Part shown: positions 51,273-60,012 of the stretch, in pieces
Numbering within the stretch: the first letter of the stretch is position 1
Layout: each line of letters opens with the position of its first letter
Origin: Roseateles amylovorans
GTDB taxonomy: Bacteria > Pseudomonadota > Gammaproteobacteria > Burkholderiales > Burkholderiaceae_C
DNA: 64,000 nt
Assembly: GCF_025398155.2 (NCBI RefSeq)
Contig: NZ_CP104562.2
Span: 5,146,001 to 5,210,000 of the forward strand
Direction: 5' to 3'
Notes under the pieces: model-generated
What the model saw: only the letters and a program-made list of their open reading frames with translations
What the model was told of the DNA's origin: nothing
Databases searched by the model: none
Program-made: the position numbers and the translations under genes

Positions 51273-52121
51273 ATGGTCGAGCGCCGCCCCCTCCTGACGA
51301 TGCTCTCGCACCTGATCCTGGTGCTGGGCGTGCTGATCGTCGCCTTCCCGCTGTATGTGGCCTTCGTCGCCTCCACCCACACCGCCGCCGAGATCGTCCA
51401 GGCCCCGATGCCGATGACGCCCGGTTCCCACCTGATCGACAACTACAGCGCCGCGCTGTTCGGCAGCAGCGGCGCGGGCTCGAAGGCCCCCGTGGGTCAG
51501 ATGATGTGGATCAGCCTGGTCTGCGCGCTGGTGATCGCGGTGGGCAAGATCGCGATCTCGCTGCTGTCGGCCTTTGCCATCGTGTACTTCCGGTTCCCGC
51601 TGCGCAATTTCTTCTTCTGGGCCATCTTCGTGACCCTGATGCTGCCGGTGGAGGTGCGCATCGGGCCCACCTACCAGGTGGTCGCCGACCTGAAAATGCT
51701 CAACACCTATGCCGGGCTGACCGTGCCGCTGATCGCCTCGGCGACCGCGACCTTCCTCTTCCGACAGTTCTTCCTGACCGTGCCTGATGAACTGGTCGAG
51801 GCGGCCCGCATCGATGGCGCCGGGCCGCTGCGCTTTTTCCGGGATGTGCTGATGCCGCTGTCGGTCACCAGCATCGCGGCGCTGTTCGTCATCCAGTTCA
51901 TCTATGGCTGGAACCAGTACCTCTGGCCGCTGCTGGTCACGACGGATGAGAACATGTATCCCGTCGTCATCGGCATCAAGCGCATGATCAGCGGCGGCGA
52001 CGCCGCCAACGACTGGAACATCATCATGGCCACCGCCTTGCTGGCGATGATTCCGCCGGCGCTGGTGGTGGTCCTGATGCAGCGATGGTTCGTCAAGGGC
52101 CTGGTGGACACCGAGAAATAA
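51273..52121 (+). CDS. ugpE: sn-glycerol-3-phosphate ABC transporter permease
   Basis: A 282-residue MalG-type permease, the partner of UgpA. It opens with MVERRPLLTMLSHLILVLGVLIVAFPLYVAFVAST and has TAAEIVQAPMPMTPG in the first periplasmic loop, typical of UgpE. The coupling loop is LVEAARIDGAGPLRFFRDVLMPLSVT. Six helices are expected. It is followed after 110 bp by the ATPase gene ugpC. Confidence 0.95.
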   Translation: MVERRPLLTMLSHLILVLGVLIVAFPLYVAFVASTHTAAEIVQAPMPMTPGSHLIDNYSAALFGSSGAGSKAPVGQMMWISLVCALVIAVGKIAISLLSAFAIVYFRFPLRNFFFWAIFVTLMLPVEVRIGPTYQVVADLKMLNTYAGLTVPLIASATATFLFRQFFLTVPDELVEAARIDGAGPLRFFRDVLMPLSVTSIAALFVIQFIYGWNQYLWPLLVTTDENMYPVVIGIKRMISGGDAANDWNIIMATALLAMIPPALVVVLMQRWFVKGLVDTEK

Positions 52122-52231
52122 GCGCCGAGGCACCCACCGACCTCCGCCGCTGCGGCGGCATGGCCCGCCCTGCGGCAACCGGTCGGCGCCTCCGACATCC
52201 GACTCACGAGACAACAAGCACAAGACTCACG

Positions 52232-53341
52232 ATGGCAAGCATCTCCCTGCGCAACGTCGTCAAGCGTTACGGCCACGGCGCCAAGGCCAATCCGGTGATC
52301 CACGGCGTGAGCGCCGAGGTCGCGGATGGCGAATTCGTCGTCATCGTCGGCCCGTCGGGCTGCGGCAAGTCCACCCTGCTGCGCATGGTCGCGGGCCTGG
52401 AAGAGATCAGCGACGGCGAGATCGCGATCGCCGACCGGGTGGTCAACCAGGTCGAGCCCGCCGACCGCGACATCGCCATGGTGTTCCAGAACTATGCGCT
52501 CTATCCCCACATGAGCGTGTTCGACAACATGGCCTACGGCCTGAAGATCCGCAAGCTCTCCGCCGAGGACATCCGCACCCGGGTGGACAAGGCCGCGCGC
52601 ATCCTGGAGCTGGGCCATCTGCTGCAGCGCAAGCCGCGCGAGCTGTCCGGCGGCCAGCGCCAGCGTGTGGCCATGGGCCGCGCCATCGTGCGGGACCCTC
52701 AGGTGTTCCTGTTCGATGAGCCGCTCTCCAACCTCGATGCCAAGCTGCGTGTACAGACCCGGCTGGAGATCCAGAAGCTGCATCGGGAACTGGGCGTGAC
52801 CTCGCTGTTCGTGACCCATGACCAGGTCGAGGCGATGACGCTGGCCCAGCGCATCATCGTGATGAACGCCGGTCGAATGGAGCAGTTCGGCACCCCGGAA
52901 GAGGTCTATGGCCGCCCGGCCACCACCTTTGTCGCCAGCTTCATCGGATCGCCGGCGATGAACCTGCTGAAGGGCCAGGTCGAGGGCGGACAGTTCCGCA
53001 TCGGTCGCGCCAGCCTGCCCCTGCCCGGCCCGGCGCCGCGCCAAGGGGCGGTCACCCTAGGACTGCGGCCGGAGCATGCGATGTCGCATGACGATCGCCG
53101 TCATGCGGCCGAGAGCCACTTGCCCACCACGGCATGGCCGCTGTGGGTGGAGATGGTGGAGATGCTGGGCGCGGAACGCCTGGTCTACGGTCGACTGGGC
53201 GGTGAAGGCGGCGAACCCTTCACCTTGCGCATCGACGGCACCGACCTGCCGCCCCAGCCGGGCGCGACCCTGTTGCTGAAGGCACCGGTGGAGCGGCTGC
53301 ACTGGTTTGATGCGGAATCCGGCCAACGACTGGACGCCTGA
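52232..53341 (+). CDS. ugpC: sn-glycerol-3-phosphate ABC transporter ATPase
   Basis: A 369-residue MalK-type ATPase. Motifs are canonical: Walker A GPSGCGKST, Q-loop VFQNYALYPHM, signature LSGGQRQRVAMGRAI, Walker B VFLFDEPLSNLDA and H-loop VTHDQVEAM. The C-terminal domain shows IGSPAMNLLKG and GLRPEHAM of the TOBE/regulatory region. The start MASISLRNVVKRYG is typical of the family. It powers UgpAE and sits before the diesterase gene ugpQ, as in E. coli. Confidence 0.95.
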   Translation: MASISLRNVVKRYGHGAKANPVIHGVSAEVADGEFVVIVGPSGCGKSTLLRMVAGLEEISDGEIAIADRVVNQVEPADRDIAMVFQNYALYPHMSVFDNMAYGLKIRKLSAEDIRTRVDKAARILELGHLLQRKPRELSGGQRQRVAMGRAIVRDPQVFLFDEPLSNLDAKLRVQTRLEIQKLHRELGVTSLFVTHDQVEAMTLAQRIIVMNAGRMEQFGTPEEVYGRPATTFVASFIGSPAMNLLKGQVEGGQFRIGRASLPLPGPAPRQGAVTLGLRPEHAMSHDDRRHAAESHLPTTAWPLWVEMVEMLGAERLVYGRLGGEGGEPFTLRIDGTDLPPQPGATLLLKAPVERLHWFDAESGQRLDA

Positions 53342-53438
53342 GCCGGCGTGCGCCAGGATGGGCGCGGCGGGCCGACACCGGTTGCCGCGCCGACCGTGAG
53401 GACCGATCGAATCGATCGACATGATCGACGAGATCAAG

Positions 53439-53478
53439 CGATCAAACGATCAAACGACCAAACGACCAAACGACCCAA
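53439..53478. repeat. CGATCAAA octamer array (5 units)
   Basis: Five 8-bp units (CGATCAAA twice, CGACCAAA twice, CGACCCAA) lie in the ugpC-ugpQ spacer. They are preceded by looser GATCGA-type repeats from 53404, about 40 bp before the ugpQ ribosome site. Confidence 0.8.
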
Positions 53479-53533
53479 CGATCGAGTCCGTCGAAGAGAT
53501 CATCCGGATCAAGAAGATTGAAGGAGCGACACG

Positions 53534-54286
53534 ATGGAAAGCCATTCCTGGCCCTGGTCCCTGCCCTTCTGGGTCGCCCATCGCGGCGCCGGCAAGTTGG
53601 CGCCGGAAAACACCTTGGCGGCCTTCCGCGAAGGTGCGCGGCACGGCTATCGCGCGTTCGAGTGCGATGTGAAGCTGTCCGCCGACGGCATTCCCTTCCT
53701 GCTGCACGATGCCACGCTGGATCGGACCACCTCCGGCCGTGGCCGCGCGGCCGACCTGCCCTGGTCCGAGTTGTCCCGACTGGACGCCGGTCGCTGGCAC
53801 AGCCGCCCCTATGCGGGCGAGCCCCCGCCCAGCCTGGAGGCAATCGCCGCCTACGTGCGGGTGAACCAGCACGCCCTGAACATCGAGATCAAGCCGACGC
53901 CGGGTGACGAGTTCCGCACCGGCGAGGTCGTCGGCCGCGAGGTGCTGCGGCTGTGGGGCGAGTCCGCGCCGGACTCGCTGCTGTTCAGCAGTTTCCAGCC
54001 CGAGGCGCTGCGCGGCGCGCGCGAGACCGCCGCCTCGGTGCCGCGCGGGCTGCTGCTGGAGGCGCTGGAGACCGGCTGGTTCGAGCGGGCCCAGTCGCTG
54101 GAGTGCCGTGCGGTGATCACGCATTACGCGCTGATGGACCAGCCCTTGGTCGAGCACCTGCATCAGGCCGGCATGAAGGCGCTGGTCTACACCGTCAATG
54201 ACGCCGCCAGCGCGCAGTGGCTGATCTCCAATGGCGTGGACGGCATCATCACGGATGCCGTGGATCGCTTCAGCCCGACGACTTGA
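53534..54286 (+). CDS. ugpQ: glycerophosphodiester phosphodiesterase
   Basis: A 250-residue cytoplasmic GDPD enzyme that hydrolyses glycerophosphodiesters (from phospholipid breakdown) to sn-glycerol-3-phosphate and an alcohol. The TIM-barrel catalytic residues are in VAHRGAGKLAPENTLAAF (His and Glu), the metal pair in AFECDVKLSADGIPFLLHDATLDRTT, and NIEIKPTPG. AAGGAG lies 7 nt before the ATG. It has no signal peptide, so it acts on diesters imported by UgpBAEC. The 3' end overlaps the convergent GNAT gene by 17 bp. Confidence 0.94.
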   Translation: MESHSWPWSLPFWVAHRGAGKLAPENTLAAFREGARHGYRAFECDVKLSADGIPFLLHDATLDRTTSGRGRAADLPWSELSRLDAGRWHSRPYAGEPPPSLEAIAAYVRVNQHALNIEIKPTPGDEFRTGEVVGREVLRLWGESAPDSLLFSSFQPEALRGARETAASVPRGLLLEALETGWFERAQSLECRAVITHYALMDQPLVEHLHQAGMKALVYTVNDAASAQWLISNGVDGIITDAVDRFSPTT

Positions 54287-54941
54287 GGCCCGCGGCGGCC
54301 GACTCCGCCGCCGCCATGCGATCCGCAGAGGGATCGCGCAGGTCCGCGACATCGATCAGGCCAAAGATGCAGGTGTCGGTGGGCAGGCCATCGACGCCCA
54401 GCGCGTCATTGCGCAGCACGCCTTCCAACTGAAAGCCGCAGCGCAGAGCCACCGCGCGGCTGGCGTGATTGCGGGCATCGGTCCGGATCTCCACCCGCCG
54501 CGCCCGCAGCGCACCGAAGGCCAGCCGGCTCAAGGCCTGCACCGCCTGGCTGGCCAGCCCGCGGCCGGTGGCGGTGGGCGCGAGCCAATAGCCGATCTCG
54601 AAGCGGCGCAGCAACCAGTCCAGCCGCACCAAGCCGGCCCCGCCGATGAGCGACCCGCGCAGCCCGTCGGCATCCCGCTCGTACAGGAAGTAGGCCAGAT
54701 GCTCCCGGGTGAGGAACTGCGCCTTCATCCGCCGCACGATGGCCTCGGACTGCTCGACGGTGGGCCGCTCCTGGGCCCACGGCATCCAGGGGCGCAGATG
54801 CTCCAGCGAGGCATTGACGGTGAAGTTCAGCAGCACGCCGTCGCCGTCCACCGTTTGCGGCGCCATGAGCAGCAGATGGTCGGTGGCCAGGATCTCGGGG
54901 ACCTGGATCAGCACGGGATCGTTGTGATTCATGGGGCGCAT
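54270..54941 (-). CDS. GNAT N-acetyltransferase, RimJ/RimL-like
   Basis: A 223-residue acetyltransferase of the RimJ/RimL type. The acetyl-CoA-binding signature IGYWLAPTATGRGLASQAVQALSRLAF is clear, followed by VEIRTDARNHASRAVALRCGFQLEGVLRND, typical of enzymes that acetylate ribosomal-protein N-termini or small amines. The N-terminal part includes LVRLDWLLRRFEIGYW. The substrate is unknown. An ATG three codons downstream is an alternative start. It is convergent with ugpQ and follows the MFS gene in reverse orientation by about 25 bp, so it may share the MFS transcript. Confidence 0.88.
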   Translation of the reverse strand: MRPMNHNDPVLIQVPEILATDHLLLMAPQTVDGDGVLLNFTVNASLEHLRPWMPWAQERPTVEQSEAIVRRMKAQFLTREHLAYFLYERDADGLRGSLIGGAGLVRLDWLLRRFEIGYWLAPTATGRGLASQAVQALSRLAFGALRARRVEIRTDARNHASRAVALRCGFQLEGVLRNDALGVDGLPTDTCIFGLIDVADLRDPSADRMAAAESAAAGLKSSG

Positions 54942-54965
54942 CGTAGAAGACGGGATGGGGGCCGA

Positions 54966-56333
54966 TCAGTTGCCGCTCACCGTCTGCAGGTTCAGCCCAG
55001 GCTGAGCTTCGGCCCCGAGCGCCGCTTCTTCCTCGACGATGCGGGGCAACTCCTTCACCGTGCGGATGGACCGCATGCGCCAGGCCAACGCCGTCAGCAG
55101 CAGCGCGCCGACGCCGGCGAACAGCAGCGCTGCGCGCAGATGAACATGTTCCCCCAACCAGCCGCCCACCAGCGCGCCGGGGCCTGCCGGGATCAGGATC
55201 AGCCAGCGCATGGTGCTGGTCATGCGCCCGAGCAACGGGCCGGGCGTCACCGCCTGGCGCAGCGACAGAAAGTTGATGAAGATGAACACCGCGCCCACGC
55301 CGAAGGCGAACAGCGCGAAGCCGAACGCCGCCACCCCCCAGACATTGGCCGGCGCAAAGGCCAGCACCGTCCAGCCGATGCCGCAGATGCCAAACCCGGA
55401 GATCAGGCACGGCCCCGGGCCGAGCCGTCGGCTGATCCGATGGCCGAAGACGCTCGCCAGCACCGTGCCCGCGCCCAGCGCGATGTAGGACAGACCCACG
55501 CTCTGCGCCGACAGGCCAAGCACGCGGGTTGCAAACAGGATCTGCACCACCTGCGCCGCCTGGTTGAACATCTGCCAGCCGCCCACCGCGCAGGCCAGGC
55601 TGACCAGCATGCGCTCGCCGCGCACAAAGGCCACGCCCGCCTTCAGGTCGCGCCAGAAGTCCGCACCCTCACGCCGGATCAGATGCTCACGCACCTTCAC
55701 GCCACGCAGGATCAGCGCCGAACTGAGCAGCAGCAGCGCATCCACCGCCAGCGCCAGCGGCGCGCCGACCAGCTTGATCAGCGCACCCGCCACACCAGGC
55801 CCGGCCACTTCCGCGCCGGAGGAGGCGAGCGCATTCTTCGCATGGGCCTCGACCAGCCGGTCGCGGCTGACCACCTGCGTCAGCACGATCTGGGCCGCAC
55901 TGCCGGCCACGGTGTAGACCGTTCCCAGCAGGAAGCCGACGAAATACAGCCAGGGCATGCCCAACCAGCCCATCCACGCCGCCACCGGCACGCTTCCGAC
56001 GGCCACCGCCAGGGTGACCTCGCCCACGATGTAGACCGGCAGCTTGCGCACCCGGTCCAGCCACACCCCCGACGGCAGCGAGAACAGCACGAAGGGCAGG
56101 ATCTCCATCGCGGTGAGCCAACCCATCTGGGTGGGCGAGGCATGCAGCAGGATCGCAGCGGTCAAGGGCAGCGCCAGCAAGGTGATCTGCCCGCCCAGCG
56201 AGCTGATCAGGATGGACGACCACAGGCGCCGGTAAACGAGGTCGCGCAGCAGGTCGCCGGCGGGCAGACGCAACAGATCAAGCAGCCGGTCGAGCAGCCG
56301 GTCGACCAACGGGATTTGCCTCTTGGGCAGCAT
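54966..56333 (-). CDS. MFS transporter, EntS-like
   Basis: A 455-residue major facilitator of the MFS_3/EntS group, most of which export siderophores or drugs. Twelve helices are predicted. The N-terminal segment LVYRRLWSSILISSLGGQITLLALPLTAAILLHASPTQMGWLTAMEILPFVLFSLPSGVWLDRVRKLP is typical, including the DRVRK loop between helices 2 and 3. LSSALILRGVKVREHL marks the central loop. The start at 56333 follows GGAG by 7 nt. The first 35 residues hold a leucine/arginine repeat (RLLDRLLDLLRL). No siderophore genes lie nearby, so the substrate is open. Confidence 0.88.
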   Translation of the reverse strand: MLPKRQIPLVDRLLDRLLDLLRLPAGDLLRDLVYRRLWSSILISSLGGQITLLALPLTAAILLHASPTQMGWLTAMEILPFVLFSLPSGVWLDRVRKLPVYIVGEVTLAVAVGSVPVAAWMGWLGMPWLYFVGFLLGTVYTVAGSAAQIVLTQVVSRDRLVEAHAKNALASSGAEVAGPGVAGALIKLVGAPLALAVDALLLLSSALILRGVKVREHLIRREGADFWRDLKAGVAFVRGERMLVSLACAVGGWQMFNQAAQVVQILFATRVLGLSAQSVGLSYIALGAGTVLASVFGHRISRRLGPGPCLISGFGICGIGWTVLAFAPANVWGVAAFGFALFAFGVGAVFIFINFLSLRQAVTPGPLLGRMTSTMRWLILIPAGPGALVGGWLGEHVHLRAALLFAGVGALLLTALAWRMRSIRTVKELPRIVEEEAALGAEAQPGLNLQTVSGN

Positions 56334-56841
56334 GGGAGAGCTCCGGAAGCGGCCCGGGATCGGCTTCATGAGCCGGATCTGGACCGGGCAATCCCCGCAC
56401 GCGGGCGGTGATCGCGGAAAAACGAGCAGGTGACGGACATCGCCGGGGCCGTCTGCGGGCCCTTCGGCGAGAGACGACCCTACGGTCGTCGCACCACCCG
56501 ACCCGGCGCGCGAACGCACGCCAACGCCTGGGCGATGGATCGGGTGCGGTCGAGCAGCTTGGTCATGATCGGCAGGCCCGCGAGGGCTGGCGGTGCGTGG
56601 CTTCCGGGGAGGAAGGAAAGAGCGTCGATGCTAGCAGCGGCACTTCGCCGCCCGCAAGTGAGGAAGGACACATCGGGCCGCGCGCGGACCGTCGGAGCCG
56701 GCACTTGGTCACGCCCGCCCGAGCGACTGGCTGGCATGGTGGGGCACCGTATCGGGCGGCGTCAGGCGGTCTCGCTTCTCGCTTCTCGCCGCTAGCCGCT
56801 CGCCCTGCGGCCTCTTTCGCGCGTGTCGCTCCCGTCGACGT
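56334..56841. other. 508-bp gene-free spacer
   Basis: No gene is supported. It contains a perfect 7-bp hairpin, GACGACC-CTAC-GGTCGTC (56473-56490), and a short CTCGCTT/CTCG run (about 56769-56790). Neither is clearly a terminator. Confidence 0.4.
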
Positions 56842-58464
56842 TCACCAGCCCGCCGCGGCACCGTCCCGGCGTGGGTCGCTCGCGGCCACATAGCCGTCCA
56901 CCGACGGATCGCCCAGGCGCCAGATGAACTGGCCGGCGCCGAAGTCCTGGTAGCTGTCGTGGATGTCGCCGATCTGGTGGCCGAGTGCGCGCAAACCGTC
57001 GATGGTGTCGGGCGCCATCGACGCCTCCACATTGATCGACAGCCCATCATTGAAGCGCCAGCGCGGCGCATCGCAGGCCGCCTGCGGATGCTGGCCGTAG
57101 TCGAGCATGCGGACCAGCGTCTGCATGTGGCCCTGTGGCTGCATGTTGCCGCCCATCACGCCGTAGCTCATCTGCGGCTGGCCATCCTTCATCAGGAAGG
57201 CCGGGATGATGGTGTGGAACGGCCGCTTACCGGGCGCCACCACGTTGGCATGACCGGGCTCGCGGGTGAAGCAGTGACCGCGGTTCTGCAGCGACACGCC
57301 GTAACCGGGCACGACCAGCCCGGAACCGAAGCCCATGTAGTTGCTCTGGATGAAGCTGACCATCATGCCGCTCTCGTCGGCTGCGGTCAGGTAGATGGTG
57401 CCGCCCTTGACCGGGTTGCCGGCCTGGAAGTCCTGGGCGCGGGTCATGTCGATCAGGCGGGCACGGCCGGCGAGATAGGCCGGATCCAGCAGTTCCGACG
57501 TCTGGACCTGCATCGTGCGTGGATCGCCGACATAGCGATAGACATCGGCGAACGCGAGCTTCATGGCCTCGATCTGCAGATGCTGCGACGCGGTGCTGTC
57601 CACCGGCAGCGACGCCACATCGAAGTTCTTCAGGATGCCCAATGCAATCAGGGCTGCGATGCCCTGACCGTTGGGCGGGATCTCATGCAGGGTGTGGCCC
57701 GCATAGTCCATCGAGAGCGTGTCGACCCATTCGGGACGGTAGGCGGCGAAGTCGGCAGCGGTGATCGCACCGCCGGTCTCACGGGCAGACGCCTCGGTGG
57801 CAGCGGCCACTTCGCCGCGATAGAAGGCTTCGCCGCGCGTCTCGGCGATCAACCGCAGGGTGCGGGCGGCTTCCTTGAACTGGAACAGCTCACCCACCTC
57901 GGGCGCGCGGCCGCGCGGCAGGAAGGCCTGCGCAAAGCCGGGTTGAGACACGAGGTCGGTGACCTCGGATGCCATGCGCCATTTGCTCTGCACGAGCAGC
58001 GGCACCGCGTAGCCGCGCTCGGCGATCTCGATGGCGGGCGCCATCAGGTCGGCGAACGGCAGCCGGCCATAGCGCTCGCTCAAGGCCACCCAGCCCGCCA
58101 CCGCGCCGGGGACGGTCACCGCGTCCCAGCCGCGCTTGGGCATGTCGCGGCCGGCGCCGTACTTGCGATCGAAGTAATCCGGGGTCCAGGCCTGCGGCGC
58201 GGTGCCGGAGGCGTTCAGGCCCTGGAGGGATTTGCCGTCCCACACGATCGCGAACGCATCCGAGCCCAAGCCATTGCTGCAAGGCTCCACCAGCGTCATG
58301 CAGGCGGCGGTGGCAATGGCGGCATCCACCGCATTGCCGCCTTGCGCCAGGATGCGCAGACCGGCCTGGGCCGCCAGCGGATGGGAGGTCGAGACGATGT
58401 TGCGCGCAAACACCGGGCTGCGACGGCTGGCGTAGCCGCGGGTCCAGTCGAAGGAGTGGGACAT
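56842..58464 (-). CDS. gamma-glutamyltransferase family protein, cytoplasmic type
   Basis: A 540-residue Ntn-hydrolase of the gamma-glutamyltranspeptidase family, made as a precursor that cuts itself before the nucleophile. The predicted nucleophile is Thr356 in the KGGTIYLTAAD segment, followed by MMVSFIQSNYMGFGSG. The large-subunit side carries LAAQAGLRILAQGGNAVDAAIATAACMTLVEPCSNGLGSD. No signal peptide is present, as in YwrD-like members, so it probably acts in the cytoplasm on glutathione-related or other gamma-glutamyl substrates, or as a cephalosporin-acylase-like amidase. GGAG upstream of 58464 fixes the start. It is transcribed alone. Confidence 0.9.
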   Translation of the reverse strand: MSHSFDWTRGYASRRSPVFARNIVSTSHPLAAQAGLRILAQGGNAVDAAIATAACMTLVEPCSNGLGSDAFAIVWDGKSLQGLNASGTAPQAWTPDYFDRKYGAGRDMPKRGWDAVTVPGAVAGWVALSERYGRLPFADLMAPAIEIAERGYAVPLLVQSKWRMASEVTDLVSQPGFAQAFLPRGRAPEVGELFQFKEAARTLRLIAETRGEAFYRGEVAAATEASARETGGAITAADFAAYRPEWVDTLSMDYAGHTLHEIPPNGQGIAALIALGILKNFDVASLPVDSTASQHLQIEAMKLAFADVYRYVGDPRTMQVQTSELLDPAYLAGRARLIDMTRAQDFQAGNPVKGGTIYLTAADESGMMVSFIQSNYMGFGSGLVVPGYGVSLQNRGHCFTREPGHANVVAPGKRPFHTIIPAFLMKDGQPQMSYGVMGGNMQPQGHMQTLVRMLDYGQHPQAACDAPRWRFNDGLSINVEASMAPDTIDGLRALGHQIGDIHDSYQDFGAGQFIWRLGDPSVDGYVAASDPRRDGAAAGW

Positions 58465-58797
58465 GGAAATCTCCAGGGACAAATGAGAGAAGTGCGGCCC
58501 GAGGCCATGGCGGACATCGCGCGTCCCACGGGGGCCGCGCGCGTGCGCGCCTGCGAGTGATCGGCAGCACACGCGCACACCCGGTGCAGCAGCGGCATTG
58601 CAGCGGCGCGCCGCTGCCACCCAGGCTCGACCGCGATCTTGCATCAAGCCGATCGCCCCGCCATGGGGGCAAGACCTGCCACGTGCGCTCAGCCGTGCGG
58701 TGAACGTAACGCAATGCAAAGCCGCGATGTCGGTGTCAACAAAGTGTCGTCGGGTCTCGTTGTCTCCTCACCTTGTTCAACCTGCTGGAGAAACCAG
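58465..58797. other. 333-bp divergent promoter region
   Basis: No gene is seen. The region separates the divergent gamma-glutamyltransferase gene and the small exported-protein gene and must hold both promoters. I could not identify convincing -35/-10 pairs. Confidence 0.4.
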
Positions 58798-59079
58798 ATG
58801 CAAGCCTTCAAGACCGCTAAGACCCTGGCCCTGATCCCCGCCCTGCTGATCGCCGGCGCCGTGATGGCCCAGACCCCGGCCGCCCCGACGACGACCGCCG
58901 CGCCCGCCGCTGCGACCGCGCCGAAGGTTGAGGCCAAGGCAGAGACCCAGGCCACCGTCAAGACCGAAGGCACGGCCGAGCACAAGACGGCCAAGCACAA
59001 GGCCAAGCACCACAAGGCTGAGAAGACCGAGAAGTCCGCCGCTGAGAAGCCGGCGGCCACGGCCTCGGCCGCCAAGTAA
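58798..59079 (+). CDS. small exported Ala/Lys/Thr-rich protein
   Basis: A 93-residue protein of unknown function. A clear signal peptide (TAKTLALIPALLIAGAVMAQ) is followed by an alanine/threonine/proline stretch, then a highly basic Lys/His-rich region (HKTAKHKAKHHKAEKTEK) and an Ala-rich tail. It has no cysteines and no globular pattern, so it is probably disordered in the periplasm or at the cell surface. The His/Lys run could bind metal, nucleic acid or anionic polymers, but that is speculation. The start is fixed by GGAG 7 nt upstream. It has its own terminator about 225 bp downstream. Similar small proteins are frequent in Burkholderiales. Confidence 0.75.
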   Translation: MQAFKTAKTLALIPALLIAGAVMAQTPAAPTTTAAPAAATAPKVEAKAETQATVKTEGTAEHKTAKHKAKHHKAEKTEKSAAEKPAATASAAK

Positions 59080-59538
59080 GGATCTCGCGTCAGGGAGACG
59101 CCGCCTCGCGCGGGGTCTCTCTGCCGATCGCCGCCCTCCGGGGCGGCTGCGTGCGTTGGATCGCCGGGATTGGCGGATCGGGCCTTCGGGTCGAGGCGGT
59201 CCGGTCCCGGCAACGAAGCCTGAGGGAGTCGAACAAGGCTTGCTCCCCGACGGACCTGCGACGACACCCTCGTCGCACTTTCGCCATCCACCACGCAGGA
59301 AGAAACCGCAGCACCGGTCACCCGGGCTGCGGTTTTTTTCTGGGCGATTGGAAAGCCATCGGAGCGACAAGCGCTCAAGTAGCCAGGAAATGCCGCTGTG
59401 ACCCGTCGCGGGCTTTCCTGCGGTGCTTCGGCAATGGCTTCACAGAAGGATCGCGCTGCCACCGCGAATCCACGGAGAGCGGATCAGTCGGCAGTCGACA
59501 TGCGGGAACCGGGTCGGGAGGAAGAGATCAGCGGCCGC
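59080..59538. other. 459-bp spacer containing a terminator
   Basis: No gene is supported on either strand. The plus-strand terminator at 59303-59339 is the only clear element. The long stretch between the small exported-protein stop and that terminator could be an untranslated 3' end or a small RNA. Confidence 0.4.
59303..59339 (+). terminator. strong intrinsic terminator
   Basis: AAACCGCAGC (59303-59312) and GCTGCGGTTT (59326-59335) are perfect 10-bp complements and the T-run continues to 59339. It ends the plus-strand transcript of the small exported protein, unusually far (about 225 nt) from its stop codon. Confidence 0.85.
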
Positions 59539-59781
59539 TCAGGCCGCTTCGATCATTCGCGCGATCGGAATGACGCGCGACGGGCCGCCGCAGCTCGCAC
59601 CGTGCGCGGCGGCGCAGGCTTGCAGGGCCTCGTCGAACACCTCGCGGGCGCAGTCGTGGCAGCTGCCGCAGGCGGCGGCGACCTTGGTGTCGTCCTGCAG
59701 CACGTCGAAGTTGTGCACGCCCTCGGCGACGCTGCGACGGATGTCACGGTCGGAAACTCGGTGGCAGAGGCAGACGATCAT
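59539..59781 (-). CDS. bfd: bacterioferritin-associated ferredoxin
   Basis: An 80-residue [2Fe-2S] protein of the BFD-like family. Four cysteines are arranged as MIVCLCHRVSD (C-x-C) and AACGSCHDCA, of which the usual four ligands are Cys4, Cys6 and the pair in CGSC. Bfd reduces the heme of bacterioferritin so that stored iron can be released. The gene lies downstream of bfr on the same strand but beyond the bfr terminator, with its own promoter. The C-terminal extension (PSRVIPIARMIEAA) is slightly longer than the E. coli protein. Confidence 0.93.
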   Translation of the reverse strand: MIVCLCHRVSDRDIRRSVAEGVHNFDVLQDDTKVAAACGSCHDCAREVFDEALQACAAAHGASCGGPSRVIPIARMIEAA

Positions 59782-59858
59782 GGTGCGAAAGCTCGACGGG
59801 CCCGGGGATCAGTCCACGGAACCCGGGGGCGGGATCCAGAACCGGTGGAATGGCCCAG

Positions 59859-59887
59859 ATGCTAACGCAAACAAGAATTCCTCTCAA
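59859..59887 (-). promoter_or_regulatory. promoter of bfd
   Basis: On the minus strand TTGAGA (59887-59882), a 17-bp spacer and TAGCAT (59864-59859) form a good sigma-70 promoter about 78 bp before the bfd start. It lies just after the bfr terminator. No good Fur box overlaps it. Confidence 0.55.
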
Positions 59888-59898
59888 TTGAAGCCCGT

Positions 59899-59934
59899 AA
59901 AAAAGCCCCGGGATCCGTCAGGGGATGCCGGGGC
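59899..59934 (-). terminator. terminator of bfr
   Basis: Read on the minus strand, GCCCCGG (59934-59928) and CCGGGGC (59911-59905) pair, followed by six T (59904-59899). It lies 79 bp beyond the bfr stop codon and separates bfr from bfd. Confidence 0.75.
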
Positions 59935-60012
59935 GGGCGGGGCGCGGTCTCTGCCAATCGCCACGGCGTTGGGCCGAGACGGTGTGGCGACGGCGCCGCG
60001 GCGCCGGGTCGA

